Assembly: GCA_016839245.1 (NCBI GenBank)
Contig: JAEOUN010000107.1
Span: 1 to 39,505 of the forward strand
Reading direction: 5' to 3'
Source: Candidatus Thorarchaeota archaeon
GTDB lineage: Archaea > Asgardarchaeota > Thorarchaeia > Thorarchaeales > Thorarchaeaceae
Length of the DNA: 39,505 nt
Below, piece after piece: positions 7,738-17,055 of this stretch. Made by a program: the position numbers and the translations under genes. The notes under the pieces are model-generated. The model saw only the letters and a program-made list of their open reading frames with translations. It ran no database searches and was not told the origin of the DNA. Each line of letters opens with the position of its first letter. Within the stretch, counting starts at the first letter, position 1.

Positions 7738-8196
7738 CTACTGAATTAACGACCTTGCAAAGATTCTCGCATTGTCGAAATCAACTTCGTCAGGATGGTC
7801 TTTATTCTTGCCGCCATTGATACGAAAAGGTCCCCATGTTTCCCAACCGCGACATGAGAAGCTGTCCTTGATATGTGCTCCCTTTCTCTCTAGTTGTGAA
7901 GTCAATGCGGCTCCAAATGAATGAATAATAGGGAAGCGCTCAAATCCACTTGTGTGAAAAAGGAATACATCCTTTCCTGAGAGTGAATCTAAGTTATTAG
8001 TGATCTCAAGAAGGCTTCTATGATGTTTGCCAAAATAGATTCCTGAACCAAATCCTATCAAATCATATTGCTGAATGATTCTATCGTTTGCATTCTCTGG
8101 ATTAAAGATATCTGCACCAAGTTCATCTGCCATTACTTGTACAATTTTGAGTGTGTTATTATGATGTATTGATTTATAGATGATTGCTGTTCTCAT
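7738..8196 (-). CDS. Flavodoxin-family protein
   Basis: Protein of 152 residues with a flavodoxin-like fold, expected to bind FMN and act in electron transfer or quinone chemistry in the cytosol. It begins MRTAIIYKSIHHNNTLKI, where SIHHNNT corresponds to the FMN phosphate loop. GFGSGIYFGKHH forms the second flavin contact, as in flavodoxin-like proteins of unknown partner, and FLFHTSGFER the third. AGGAATAGAGC precedes the ATG. A second, longer flavodoxin is encoded at 38106-38738. Partner proteins are not evident nearby. Confidence 0.85.
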   Translation of the reverse strand: MRTAIIYKSIHHNNTLKIVQVMADELGADIFNPENANDRIIQQYDLIGFGSGIYFGKHHRSLLEITNNLDSLSGKDVFLFHTSGFERFPIIHSFGAALTSQLERKGAHIKDSFSCRGWETWGPFRINGGKNKDHPDEVDFDNARIFARSLIQ

Positions 8197-8353
8197 AACG
8201 CTCTATTCCTGGTCGGTTCTTTTACCTCGTTGTTGTAATTATCTTCCTGCAATTTTTCGTATGTAATATATTTCTCCACTGTAGGTCAGTTCTAGGAGTT
8301 GCACCCTCTTTTATCACCATCTCAATTGTTAGAAAACCTGGCCTATTCGTGTA

Positions 8354-8803
8354 CTAGAAACGCTGTTTCATCCATTCTCCTTTATAGTCTAAAATGAATA
8401 CTATTCCTGCGATGATACCAAGAATACCTCCAAGAATTCCTGGTGTAAGTAGAAGAAACAATTCTGTTCCAAGTAGTTCTGCTCCCGCCATGAAGACTAC
8501 AATGAGTCCAGCTATCCCCCCACAGATTCCGCAACAAGGTGTAACCTGAACACTCTTTCCCGTATCTCTCCATACTTCTGTCGTTGTATATGGGCCAGAT
8601 TGATACTCGTATTGTTTTTCGGTAATAGCCATAAGCCTGCCTTTCCATGCTGCAAGAGCCCCCACAACCATGATGAAAGCAAATGCAAATCCAAGAAGTG
8701 CTCCATTGATGTCATCAAATGCAACAATACTGACACCCATCTGAATTACGAACATTATTGTAGCAAAAGCAAAGACGATTGCACTTTTTATAGAACCTGC
8801 CAA
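8354..8803 (-). CDS. Four-helix membrane protein
   Basis: Protein of 149 residues that I do not recognise. Four hydrophobic segments lie at about 7-28, 33-48, 92-112 and 117-137, with a polar loop between the second and third (EKQYEYQSGPYTTTEVWRD). A PCCGICGG motif precedes the third helix, and the Gly-rich last helices end in a basic tail. The start is TTG with GAGG upstream. Short integral membrane proteins of this kind with no known function are common in archaea. Confidence 0.65.
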   Translation of the reverse strand: MAGSIKSAIVFAFATIMFVIQMGVSIVAFDDINGALLGFAFAFIMVVGALAAWKGRLMAITEKQYEYQSGPYTTTEVWRDTGKSVQVTPCCGICGGIAGLIVVFMAGAELLGTELFLLLTPGILGGILGIIAGIVFILDYKGEWMKQRF

Positions 8804-8916
8804 AGATCCAACCTCAGATATTTTAAGGCATACAAACCTCGTTATATCTCCTCTGACAACATGAGTGAATTAGAATCTGCTCTACAAATCAAAGTGCAGT
8901 TAGCTTCACTCATATT

Positions 8917-9222
8917 CTACCTTTCATTCGCATTTTGCGTTTGATTTATTCTTTCTACTACTTCAAGTATTTCATCTATTCTCTTCTTGGAGAGAATTGC
9001 TTTAATCGCGCTTAATTCAGTCTGGCTCTTGATTAAGGCACCTATCTTGTTAGTAGGAAATCCATTTTTTCCAACTGGGTTGATCTCAACAGCTAAATAG
9101 GCTGGTTCTCCCTTATATCGAGGTATCATCCTGATGAATACCCCCTCTACATCAGTTCCCATCCGTTCAAATTTTCTACCGTGCCTAAGCATGTCTCTTA
9201 ATGATGCTTCCATATGGTTCAC
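8917..9222 (-). CDS. Small protein of unknown function
   Basis: Protein of 101 residues, probably cytosolic, not recognised. It has an N-terminal helix (MEASLRDMLRHGRKF), a beta-rich core (GVFIRMIPRYKGEPAYLAVEINP) and a C-terminal amphipathic helix with KKRIDEILEVVERI. GTG is used as start with GAGGG five bases upstream; an ATG three codons later is the alternative. Composition and codon use look like a real gene. Confidence 0.6.
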   Translation of the reverse strand: MNHMEASLRDMLRHGRKFERMGTDVEGVFIRMIPRYKGEPAYLAVEINPVGKNGFPTNKIGALIKSQTELSAIKAILSKKRIDEILEVVERINQTQNANER

Positions 9223-9335
9223 TTATCCCTCTGATACTTATGGTGCATACAGGATTCTGACACTCTTGTGTTCTTTGGTTTTCATTATCTTCAGTCGATG
9301 GATATTTATGTGACATAATAGAATGCCTTTAGGTT

Positions 9336-10874
9336 TTGATAAATGATTCAGGGTCAGGGAGTATATTGTCGTATATTCAAAAAATAAAGGAAGAATTTCT
9401 GGATAAGAACATGTTTCAGACCTGGCAGATAATTGTAACTAAGGCATTTATTCAGAACTTTACATTGATTCATCCATGCAACATGAACAAGAAATTACTT
9501 GGAGAGATAATTCCTCGACAATTTGATGTGGATGAGATATTAAATCTACTAACGGTTAAACAGAAGGAGATTGCTAGGCGTCTGAACATCGCTCGCTTGT
9601 CCTCAGATAGACCCTCAGGCATGTTGGGACAATTAGCATTGTTTGAGGTTCTTCGCAACAAAGGATTTGATTTCAAGAGCTATCTCAGCGGTTTTTATGA
9701 CGAGTGGTGTAAATCCCAAGCTCAAGGCTATTGTCTTCTATATGCACTTGGTTATCTTCATTATGTCCGTAAATTCTTTGGATGTACGTCTATCGATCTT
9801 GTAAAGGCACTCATTGAGTCGATCACATACGTACATCTTGCTATGACTTGGGATCAAAACTGGTATGCACGATTGACAGCTAATATGCTTAATGTAACTC
9901 CCAACTACTTATCCAATGGGCACATCTACCAAGCTCTTCAGAACTTGATGCAACGACAAGACGGTTGGGGTATGACAATCTCTCGTATGAAAGCATGGAC
10001 TGGCGTGTCTCAGAGTACTGCGAAACATCTTATTGATGTAATCAGTTCAGGATGGCTAGAGCATCGGTACCGAATAGTGTCAAAAAACACCGGATTGGTG
10101 AAGGTCCTTGTGAAGAGTCAATCAAAGTGGAAGACTCTGCCATCATTTTTTTCAACATGTACATCTCTTCTTGATGGCGAAGACTATCTTGTCACAATGG
10201 CTGATGTGTTCAAGAAGGATGTGAAGGGTAAGTATATTGAATACGATGCAATCAACACGAACATCGACTCATATGATCAGAAAAGTCAGGCTTGGAAATT
10301 ACATTCATCGTTTCAGGATTTTCTTTCAGTAAATGACATCTATTCTATACTTCCTACTGGGGACCATCATGTTCCTGATAATAGCATACCACCAACAAGA
10401 CGTGATTTACTCTTTATTGCACTCCTAACGGCTATGGACACTTCATGTTACTCTAAGAAAAGTCAAGAAATTGTTGATTGGTTCACGAAGGGCTATGGCA
10501 TACCGAAAAAGGAGGTGGATAAAGGTGTCAGGAATGTCTTACGCAAAAACATGTTACGAAATCAATATACACATTTTGCTATCATGGATGCGGACAGAGA
10601 ATCCTTTGTGATCATATTCGATGACGCAAGTAAGAAGGTCATTCCTTTCTTGGGTGATATCCTTCCTAATTTGCCTATTTCGATGTTACATACTGATGGC
10701 GAGATGAGCTTTGGGTTGTTATTAGATTATCATCCAAGATATTTCTCGTGTGATTTGCAAACTCTCATCGAGACCTCCATGAGGGAACATGATGTCAACG
10801 CAGAAATGTTCATTCTAAAATCGTGGGGCTTTGGGCATCCTGGAAGCATTTTAGAGTTGGTTTCTGATGAATAA
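9336..10874 (+). CDS. 512-residue protein of unknown function with a possible winged helix
   Basis: Large soluble protein with no signal peptide or membrane helix and no family I recognise. Residues about 218-255 (GMTISRMKAWTGVSQSTAKHL, then ISSGWLEHRYRIV) read like a winged helix: a Thr-Gly-Val-Ser turn, a recognition helix and a wing. A second helical block around 355-400 has a similar look. The N-terminal half is helical with many aromatic residues. The start is TTG, and a TATA-like GATATTTATG at 9301-9310 places transcription start near the codon, so the mRNA may be leaderless. It is transcribed alone. DNA binding is a guess from the helix pattern. Confidence 0.75.
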   Translation: MINDSGSGSILSYIQKIKEEFLDKNMFQTWQIIVTKAFIQNFTLIHPCNMNKKLLGEIIPRQFDVDEILNLLTVKQKEIARRLNIARLSSDRPSGMLGQLALFEVLRNKGFDFKSYLSGFYDEWCKSQAQGYCLLYALGYLHYVRKFFGCTSIDLVKALIESITYVHLAMTWDQNWYARLTANMLNVTPNYLSNGHIYQALQNLMQRQDGWGMTISRMKAWTGVSQSTAKHLIDVISSGWLEHRYRIVSKNTGLVKVLVKSQSKWKTLPSFFSTCTSLLDGEDYLVTMADVFKKDVKGKYIEYDAINTNIDSYDQKSQAWKLHSSFQDFLSVNDIYSILPTGDHHVPDNSIPPTRRDLLFIALLTAMDTSCYSKKSQEIVDWFTKGYGIPKKEVDKGVRNVLRKNMLRNQYTHFAIMDADRESFVIIFDDASKKVIPFLGDILPNLPISMLHTDGEMSFGLLLDYHPRYFSCDLQTLIETSMREHDVNAEMFILKSWGFGHPGSILELVSDE

Positions 10875-11083
10875 ATCATCCTCGGTTTCAAAACTCTAAT
10901 CAACTCATCTATGAAATCGCTTTTGCTATTTTTATCTTAGGGACTGCTTAACTTCTTTTTCATCATCAGCCTTCTATTTATTGGCCTCTCCTGTCACTCT
11001 ATGGGCTTTTGGCTGCTCATGAGATTTAACAGACTCACGATGAAGACGAAATGGATATGTGAATATGAATCATATATTATTGA

Positions 11084-11908
11084 ATGAAGATGTCGTCAGT
11101 AAATCTCAGGAAAGCTATTGAATTTGTTAAAAGTCTAGATAATGAGATATTACTGGCCCGCCTTGATTCAATAATAATGAGACAAAGACCAAGAAAATCA
11201 GTAGTGGATACAATTGAGCAGATGCGGAATTCTGATGGGGGCTTTTCTTTCTGGGATCATAATGTCAGTAGCATTGCAACGACTCTGAACATCATCGGAT
11301 GGCTTGATGACCTATCACTGGGAGATGAACCTATAGTCAACAAGACTTTCGATTTTCTCCTACATCATCAACAGGAAGATGGTGGATGGGATGAGAATAA
11401 AGAGATTAGCAAGTTAAATCCACCACCCTTCATGATTCCTGGAGAAATTACTACACGAACATGGCTGACTGCAGGTTGTGCTCACTGGTTCATCAGATTC
11501 GGTCGTGCTGAACCTCCTGGTACAAAAGGTTGCCCTGCAGAATTCCTACTGAAGTATATTCAACCATCAGGTTTCATCATTGGATACCTCTACGCTAGTT
11601 GGGATGCTCTTGTAATGTTCAATTATCATCCGGGTCCTAACTCTGATGCATATAGAAACCTACTCAAGGTCATAGAGGAGAGCTTCGAACCGGAGAGCCA
11701 TGATGCTGTTGACTTAACATGGCTGTTACGGTGTCTAAGAGACGTCAATTTGGACTGCAAAAACAATCTGGTCATGCGAACCATTAACGCTCTTGAAAAA
11801 TTACAGCAAAAGAATGGTAGCTGGAATTCTGGGGAGGGTTCTGAATATTCGGGAATGACCACTGTTGATACATTAAGGGTGTTAAGGGACTTTGGCAGAG
11901 TACGATGA
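11084..11908 (+). CDS. Small prenyltransferase/squalene-cyclase-fold repeat protein
   Basis: Protein of 274 residues with alpha/alpha-toroid repeats of the prenyltransferase/squalene oxidase type. The repeats are marked by NSDGGFSFWD, QEDGGWDENK and KNGSWNSGEG, the Gly-Gly/Trp turns typical of QW-like motifs. It is much shorter than a squalene cyclase and I see no DxDD protonation motif, so it is unlikely to be a cyclase. Similar short repeat proteins may bind lipids or peptides, or act in complement-like roles. It lacks a signal peptide. The ATG at 11084 is followed two codons later by another ATG. It is convergent with the NosD-like surface gene. Confidence 0.8.
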   Translation: MKMSSVNLRKAIEFVKSLDNEILLARLDSIIMRQRPRKSVVDTIEQMRNSDGGFSFWDHNVSSIATTLNIIGWLDDLSLGDEPIVNKTFDFLLHHQQEDGGWDENKEISKLNPPPFMIPGEITTRTWLTAGCAHWFIRFGRAEPPGTKGCPAEFLLKYIQPSGFIIGYLYASWDALVMFNYHPGPNSDAYRNLLKVIEESFEPESHDAVDLTWLLRCLRDVNLDCKNNLVMRTINALEKLQQKNGSWNSGEGSEYSGMTTVDTLRVLRDFGRVR

Positions 11909-11974
11909 TTATTGCTAATGTCCGACTTCTTCTTCTCTTTTTTATCTCAGTCTGATAAGCAGATATCAAAGCCA

Positions 11975-14404
11975 TTACGAACGTTTCTTTAATACAATGA
12001 CGATGAGTACTATCACGCTGAGTCCACCGCCTACGATACTAAGGACAGTTATTCCTCCAAATAATGTATTTGATTGTGTAGTTAAATTGGATGTGGTTGT
12101 TGTGGTTACGGTTGTTCCAGTGGACGTTGTTGTAGTAGTTGTGGTCTGTTGAATTAGGACAGTGACATAGACTGTATCCATTGCCAGATTGCCGCCAATA
12201 TCAATTATGATAATCTGAATTTTATGCAGACCTAAAGTCAATCCATCGATAGAGAAGATAATACTCTCATCACTCGAGTTCCAGTCACCAGATATAATGA
12301 GTTCATCATCGATGAATATACTATATGTTGCAGGATTAAGATCAGATGGATTCCAAGTAATTACATTACCTGTCTCTCCAATAACATATGTTACATCAAA
12401 AGGACTATTCAACTCTGGTCGTGTGCCATCAGTGACTGTGACGAAGACACTACTAGAGTTTTGGTTTTCTGATGTGTCATATACAACCATTGTATAGTTG
12501 TAGATTCCGAATGGCAGCCCGTCAATGTTGCATATCATTAGTGAACCATCCCAATCACCAGAATCAATAATCTGACCATCCCTGTAAATCTCATAACGAT
12601 ATGGATTCGTATCCACCGGCATCCAGGTGATAGTATGACCGATAGTGCCCTCATCATACTGGATATCATCCGGACTATCTATTGTTGGCGGCGTATCTAT
12701 GATCCTGATAAATACGGTATCGGAGTTTATGTTCATAAGAGTATCAAATACAACGATGGTGTAGTTGTAAATACCTCTGAGTAATCCATCCACATTGACA
12801 GATACTACTGAACCATTCCAATCATTGGAGTGGATGAGTGATTTATTTCTATAGACCTCATAACACAACGGATTTGAATCGAATGGACTCCAGGTGATAT
12901 TATGTCTAGTTGTAAAAATCTCATATTCGAAGTCTACTGGATTATCTATGAATGGTGGAGTTAGGGGAGACTTGGTGGGGTAGTGGTCTATACTCCCAGC
13001 AATTCCAGGTATAATGTGCCACCCAGTGCCATTATAATCACCCCAACAGTTACCTAGCAATAAGCCATCGTCCCAGGAGTTGAAACTGCCCTCATCAAAA
13101 GCATTGGACACGTCATTTTGGAAGAGATGATTTTCATAGAGAACATTACTACTACTCCCAACATAGATACCATACATGTCATTGCCACTTGCTGTGTTAT
13201 TAGTCAATGTACAGGAATCTGAAAGTATTGAAAATCCATTATTTGTGTTTGAGCTGGCGGAATTATTGACAAGAATGCACGATCCACAACTGGATATAGA
13301 GAATCCATTCCATGTGTTGTCGTTTGCTCTATTTTCTGTCATTATTAAAGAAGTGACAGAAGACAGGATAAATCCAGAAAATAGGTTTGACGTTGCAGTG
13401 TTATTAGTTAGAGTTATTGTTCCAGTAGAAGATAACTCGAATCCTGTGTCACTATTGAGATCAGCGATATTATTGGTTAACGTACTGAATCCCGAAGTTG
13501 AAATATAGAATGCATCCCCCTGATTGCCTCCTGCACGATTGTTGGTAAGTATGCAGGACGAGCATTGGGATAGCGAAAATCCCGACTTGTCATTGCTACC
13601 TGCATCGTTGCGTATTAATGTGCACGAGGCACAATCAGAAATAGAGAATCCATTGCCTGGATTGCTAATTGCCTTATTGTCAATCAATGTCATCAAAGGT
13701 GAGCCAACTAAACGAAATCCAAATTGGGTGTTGCCAGTTGCATCATTATCAGTCATGTTTGTTCCATCGGACATCGAGAGATAGAATCCAGTTGCATATG
13801 TCATAGCAGTGTTACCTGTTAACAAACATGATTTGGAAGACACCAGATAGAATCCATAATCATTGAATTCTGCTGAATTGTCCATAAGTATAGTTGAGTT
13901 AGAGGAAGACAGATAGAATCCATATGTACCAGAACTTACGGTATCATGTGCTAATACGGAACCAAGCGAATTAGACAGATATACACCACGAATGTGATTT
14001 TCAATAATTGTTTCGTTAATTGCACCATTTGTGACATTGCTGAATTGAATACCATCATTCGACGATTGTCCAACAGATGAGATAAGGCATCCTCTGATCT
14101 CAAAATATGCTCTGGTATGTGAGATGCTGATACATAGTGATGTTGATGTTATTTCGAGATCCGCTATCACATACGGATCGCTCCCAGTTCCATTTCCCGG
14201 CCACCCCTGACTCACAAAATCTGCGTCAGAGGATATTGTAATTGGTGCATGAATTGTATAGGAGTGTGTCTGGTCTCGTATCGCAACTGCTCTATCTTCT
14301 CTCGTCATATCATTCGCTGGATGATTAGTCACAATTACATTACTAGCTGCAACAATCAAAAGTGCAACCATAAAACATAGTATGCGATACCTCTCCCAAT
14401 CCAT
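11975..14404 (-). CDS. NosD-type beta-helix surface protein with three Ig-like domains
   Basis: Predicted exported, membrane-anchored surface protein of 809 residues. It has an N-terminal signal/anchor helix (residues 7-25) and GWPGNGTGSDPYVI, which opens many archaeal NosD-type proteins. A long right-handed beta-helix of Asn-rich 23-24-residue coils (NNTASSN, NNRAGGN and similar) covers about residues 80-460. Three Ig-like domains of about 88 residues follow, each with GDW(N/D)-S and Y-Y-(I)VV-D-N-(D)TV/SVF patterns. A threonine-rich stalk, a membrane helix and a KKRS tail close the protein. I use ATG 14404, which has AGAGGTG six bases upstream; a TTG at 14473 would place 23 polar residues before the signal. 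Many Asn-x-Ser/Thr sites suggest glycosylation. Likely role: cell-surface binding or carbohydrate contact. Confidence 0.88.
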   Translation of the reverse strand: MDWERYRILCFMVALLIVAASNVIVTNHPANDMTREDRAVAIRDQTHSYTIHAPITISSDADFVSQGWPGNGTGSDPYVIADLEITSTSLCISISHTRAYFEIRGCLISSVGQSSNDGIQFSNVTNGAINETIIENHIRGVYLSNSLGSVLAHDTVSSGTYGFYLSSSNSTILMDNSAEFNDYGFYLVSSKSCLLTGNTAMTYATGFYLSMSDGTNMTDNDATGNTQFGFRLVGSPLMTLIDNKAISNPGNGFSISDCASCTLIRNDAGSNDKSGFSLSQCSSCILTNNRAGGNQGDAFYISTSGFSTLTNNIADLNSDTGFELSSTGTITLTNNTATSNLFSGFILSSVTSLIMTENRANDNTWNGFSISSCGSCILVNNSASSNTNNGFSILSDSCTLTNNTASGNDMYGIYVGSSSNVLYENHLFQNDVSNAFDEGSFNSWDDGLLLGNCWGDYNGTGWHIIPGIAGSIDHYPTKSPLTPPFIDNPVDFEYEIFTTRHNITWSPFDSNPLCYEVYRNKSLIHSNDWNGSVVSVNVDGLLRGIYNYTIVVFDTLMNINSDTVFIRIIDTPPTIDSPDDIQYDEGTIGHTITWMPVDTNPYRYEIYRDGQIIDSGDWDGSLMICNIDGLPFGIYNYTMVVYDTSENQNSSSVFVTVTDGTRPELNSPFDVTYVIGETGNVITWNPSDLNPATYSIFIDDELIISGDWNSSDESIIFSIDGLTLGLHKIQIIIIDIGGNLAMDTVYVTVLIQQTTTTTTTSTGTTVTTTTTSNLTTQSNTLFGGITVLSIVGGGLSVIVLIVIVLKKRS

Positions 14405-14750
14405 CGCATTCACCTCTAATGATGATTCTCTCTCCTCTTTTTGGCAAAGGACGCGAAGCCTTGACTTATTCAAGCAAACTTCATTCGTTACTAATGGTCT
14501 TAATGAGTATTTTGATTAAAAACAAAAAGCCAATAGTAATCCAATGCACCCAAGCATCACTTTAACTGACTGAATGAGAGTAATCTCTCTGAGTCATAAT
14601 GAGTTTCTAGTGTCTTCTTAGATAGTATAGAATATAAGAACAAGGTCTATTTGATTTTTATCGACAACTCAGAATAATACACTTGAAAAATATTAAAAAA
14701 ACAACCTTAAAAGTCGGAATGTAAGCAAAAAACATCAAGGAAGTTTGCAT
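14405..14750. promoter_or_regulatory. Divergent intergenic region at the left edge of the metabolic island
   Basis: About 345 bases between the surface-protein gene and the first transporter gene. It is strongly AT-rich, with A runs at 14683-14700 that may include the transporter promoter, and a small hairpin GAGAG-TAAT-CTCTC near 14577. AAGGAAG at about 14737-14743 serves as ribosome binding site for the ATG at 14751. No gene is evident. Confidence 0.35.
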
Positions 14751-15479
14751 ATGTCTCTATTAAAGGTCGAAAATTTGAGAAAATCGTTTGGCGGACAGAA
14801 AGTACTTGATGGTATTGACTTGTCTGTTGAAGAAAAGGAAATACGCGGTATAATTGGTCCGAATGGGTCTGGAAAGACAACATTACTGAATGTTCTATCA
14901 GGAGTCTATAAAGCCGATGATGGCAGGGTAATCTACAACGGTAATGACATAACAAACCTGCAACCTCATGTAATTACTAAGTATGGACTATGCAGAACTT
15001 TTCAAGTACCTAAGCCTTTCATGAAATTGACAGTTATGGAAAACTTGCTTGTTCCATGTATGTGTAGGCCCGATGATCGGAAACAGGATCTACTAGCAAA
15101 AGCAGATGAGCTACTGGAATTTGTGAATTTCGAACATCTGCGAGATGAACCGGCTAAGAACCTATCTGGAGGACAACAGAAGCTACTCGAATTCTTACGA
15201 GTTTTATTGACGGAACCAACTGGGATATTACTTGATGAACCTTTCGCTGGAGTTCATCCAACTCTGAAATCAGAGATGATCAAAGTCATTCAAAGGATGA
15301 ATAAAGAGGGAATTACATTTGTGATAATATCTCACGACACGCTGGAATTGTTTGGTGCAGTCACAAAGGTTTCTGTTTTAGTAAATGGGAGGGTTATTGC
15401 TGAGGGATTGCCAGAAGAGATTAAAAGCAACACAGAAGTACTGGAGGCTTATTTATCATGTCCAATGGTGGAAGAGTAA
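14751..15479 (+). CDS. livG: Branched-chain-type ABC importer ATPase, LivG-like
   Basis: ATP-binding subunit (242 residues) of a Liv-type importer for branched-chain amino acids or related compounds. It has Walker A GPNGSGKT at about residue 36, a Q-loop in CRTFQVPKPF, the signature LSGGQQKLLEF, and Walker B GILLDEPFAGVHP followed by a switch His in ISHDTLELF. The C-terminal PEEIKSNTEVLEAYL tail is typical of LivG. I start at ATG 14751, two codons inside a TTG-initiated frame. It overlaps the next ATPase gene by 22 bases, so the two are translated together. The specific cargo is unknown; the surrounding enzymes suggest an amino-acid derivative. Confidence 0.94.
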   Translation: MSLLKVENLRKSFGGQKVLDGIDLSVEEKEIRGIIGPNGSGKTTLLNVLSGVYKADDGRVIYNGNDITNLQPHVITKYGLCRTFQVPKPFMKLTVMENLLVPCMCRPDDRKQDLLAKADELLEFVNFEHLRDEPAKNLSGGQQKLLEFLRVLLTEPTGILLDEPFAGVHPTLKSEMIKVIQRMNKEGITFVIISHDTLELFGAVTKVSVLVNGRVIAEGLPEEIKSNTEVLEAYLSCPMVEE

Positions 15480-16198
15480 AACCTATACTTGAGATATCGA
15501 ACCTTACTGTAGGCTATTATACAGATATTGATATTCTAACTAATATTCACCTAAAAGTTGAAGAGGGTGCGATTGTTGCAATCATCGGACCTAATGGTGC
15601 TGGGAAAAGTACCCTTTTGAAATCCATCTTTGGGCTGCTTAGACCCAAAAAAGGAAATGTGGTTTTTGATGGAAATGATATTACAGGAAAGAGGCCCACT
15701 GATATCATAAAGAAGGGGATGGCGTATACTCCACAAATGAGAGCAATCTTTCCTCAGATGACTGTGCGCGAAAACTTAGAGATGGGTGCCTGGGTGTATA
15801 AGAAAGAGAAAGCAAGAGTTGGAACCCTTATTGATAACCTACTCAAGGAGTTTCCTGTACTTAATGAGCACCAAGATATGAAGGCAACATTTCTGAGTGG
15901 TGGGCAGGCAAGAATGCTGGAAATTGCCAAATCTTTGGTGTTATCACCTAAAATGCTTCTTATCGATGAACCTAGCGCTGGTTTAATGCCCAGCTTAACT
16001 GCCAATATTTATGATCGGCTTAAGAAGATGAATAAAGATGGAGTTTCGATTCTACTTGTTGACCAACGGATCCGAGAGGCCGTAGAAATAGCCGATTATG
16101 TATATATGATAAGTGTTGGAGTGAACTCTGCAGAGGGTACCGGAACCTATTTTAAAGAGAATCTCGAAAAGATATTATATGAGAGTCTATTTGGCTAG
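15458..16198 (+). CDS. livF: Branched-chain-type ABC importer ATPase, LivF-like
   Basis: Second ATPase subunit (246 residues) of the Liv-type importer. Walker A is GPNGAGKST, the Q-loop region is YTPQMRAIFPQMTVREN, the signature is LSGGQARMLEIAKSL, and Walker B is MLLIDEPSAGLMP. The H-loop position reads VDQRIREAVEIA, with Gln where His is normal; this DQ form is usual in LivF proteins. GGAGG lies ten bases before the ATG, inside the end of livG. A short unassigned stretch separates it from the next gene. Confidence 0.94.
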   Translation: MSNGGRVKPILEISNLTVGYYTDIDILTNIHLKVEEGAIVAIIGPNGAGKSTLLKSIFGLLRPKKGNVVFDGNDITGKRPTDIIKKGMAYTPQMRAIFPQMTVRENLEMGAWVYKKEKARVGTLIDNLLKEFPVLNEHQDMKATFLSGGQARMLEIAKSLVLSPKMLLIDEPSAGLMPSLTANIYDRLKKMNKDGVSILLVDQRIREAVEIADYVYMISVGVNSAEGTGTYFKENLEKILYESLFG

Positions 16199-16389
16199 TT
16201 GTGCGTAAAGAAAAAGGAGGACAAAGAATACACTGTAGTGATGTTAAAACAAAAACGTCGAAAATAGTGATGTATAAATGCGACAAAATTCACATTTGAC
16301 ATCAACCTCAAATATCGCAAGATTGATGGGGCCATGGGATTGCTAGATGTATTGGGCCTACCTATAGAAAAAAGGAGTTGCAACATACA

Positions 16390-16860
16390 ATGTCTGAGCC
16401 ATACAAAAATAAACAAATCTTGGACCATTGGAAGATAGCACCAACAAAACAGGTTGTAGGGCAAATAATCGCATTGACTGGGCTCAGGCTGACTAATAGA
16501 GCCACATGGGTGATACACCCTCGGACGAGAGCTTGCCCCAAGAATTGTATTGTTGAGGTCACTCTTACTGATGAAACCGACATACAACCTGGCACAAAAA
16601 TCAATTCTGTAATGTATCTTGGTTTTCTAGAAATGCTTCAGGGTGGCCTTGTTGTCATTGGCCAACCTGTTAAAGTCAAAGGGACATTAGTTGGAGAAGT
16701 TTCCGGATTCAGTGAGATTCATTATCCTAATCATTTGAATATCATAATATCTGTTACTGCGGAATTTGCTGCAGAGAACATTTTACCCTATAGTGATGCA
16801 GATAGAGCCAATCTGAAATACAAAATTGGGGATGAATTAGTATTCGAAGCTATGCAATGA
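16390..16860 (+). CDS. Unknown 156-residue protein inside the metabolic island
   Basis: Soluble protein I do not recognise. It appears beta-rich: PTKQVVGQIIALTGLRL, CIVEVTLTDETDI, GLVVIGQPVKVKGTLVG and HLNIIISVTAEF could be successive strands of a small barrel. RTRACPKNC carries two cysteines close together. No catalytic motif is clear. AAGGAG lies 12 bases before the ATG at 16390; a TTG touching that site at 16378 is less likely. It sits between the transporter ATPases and the Lrp regulator, in the same direction, so a role in the island's pathway or in ligand sensing is plausible but unproven. Confidence 0.7.
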   Translation: MSEPYKNKQILDHWKIAPTKQVVGQIIALTGLRLTNRATWVIHPRTRACPKNCIVEVTLTDETDIQPGTKINSVMYLGFLEMLQGGLVVIGQPVKVKGTLVGEVSGFSEIHYPNHLNIIISVTAEFAAENILPYSDADRANLKYKIGDELVFEAMQ

Positions 16861-17055
16861 TCTACAATCGTAACAGTATTCATTATTGATGTCATCAACT
16901 TGCAGCCTATTTGAGCTTCATCTAGTTGGTATCCAGTTACTTTTTGAAATAATACGAAAACATTAAGTGATACAAACGATTGATGCCAAAAGAAGAACAG
17001 TGGTAAATACTCACTACACTGAGTTTCAACATGGGTCTGAGTGAGAGTGAACTAA

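Noticed and set aside
8382..8944. Several overlapping frames on both strands near the four-helix membrane protein
   Set aside because: They are shadows of the gene at 8354-8803; only that frame shows a coherent membrane-helix pattern and a ribosome binding site.
13176..13784. Long open frames on the plus strand opposite the beta-helix gene
   Set aside because: They mirror the repetitive Asn/Ser-rich coils of the surface protein, have no ribosome binding site and no sensible domain content.
12100..13960. Regularly spaced similar sequences that might be taken for a CRISPR array
   Set aside because: The spacing comes from protein repeats in one reading frame, the copies are degenerate, and there are no cas genes in the window.
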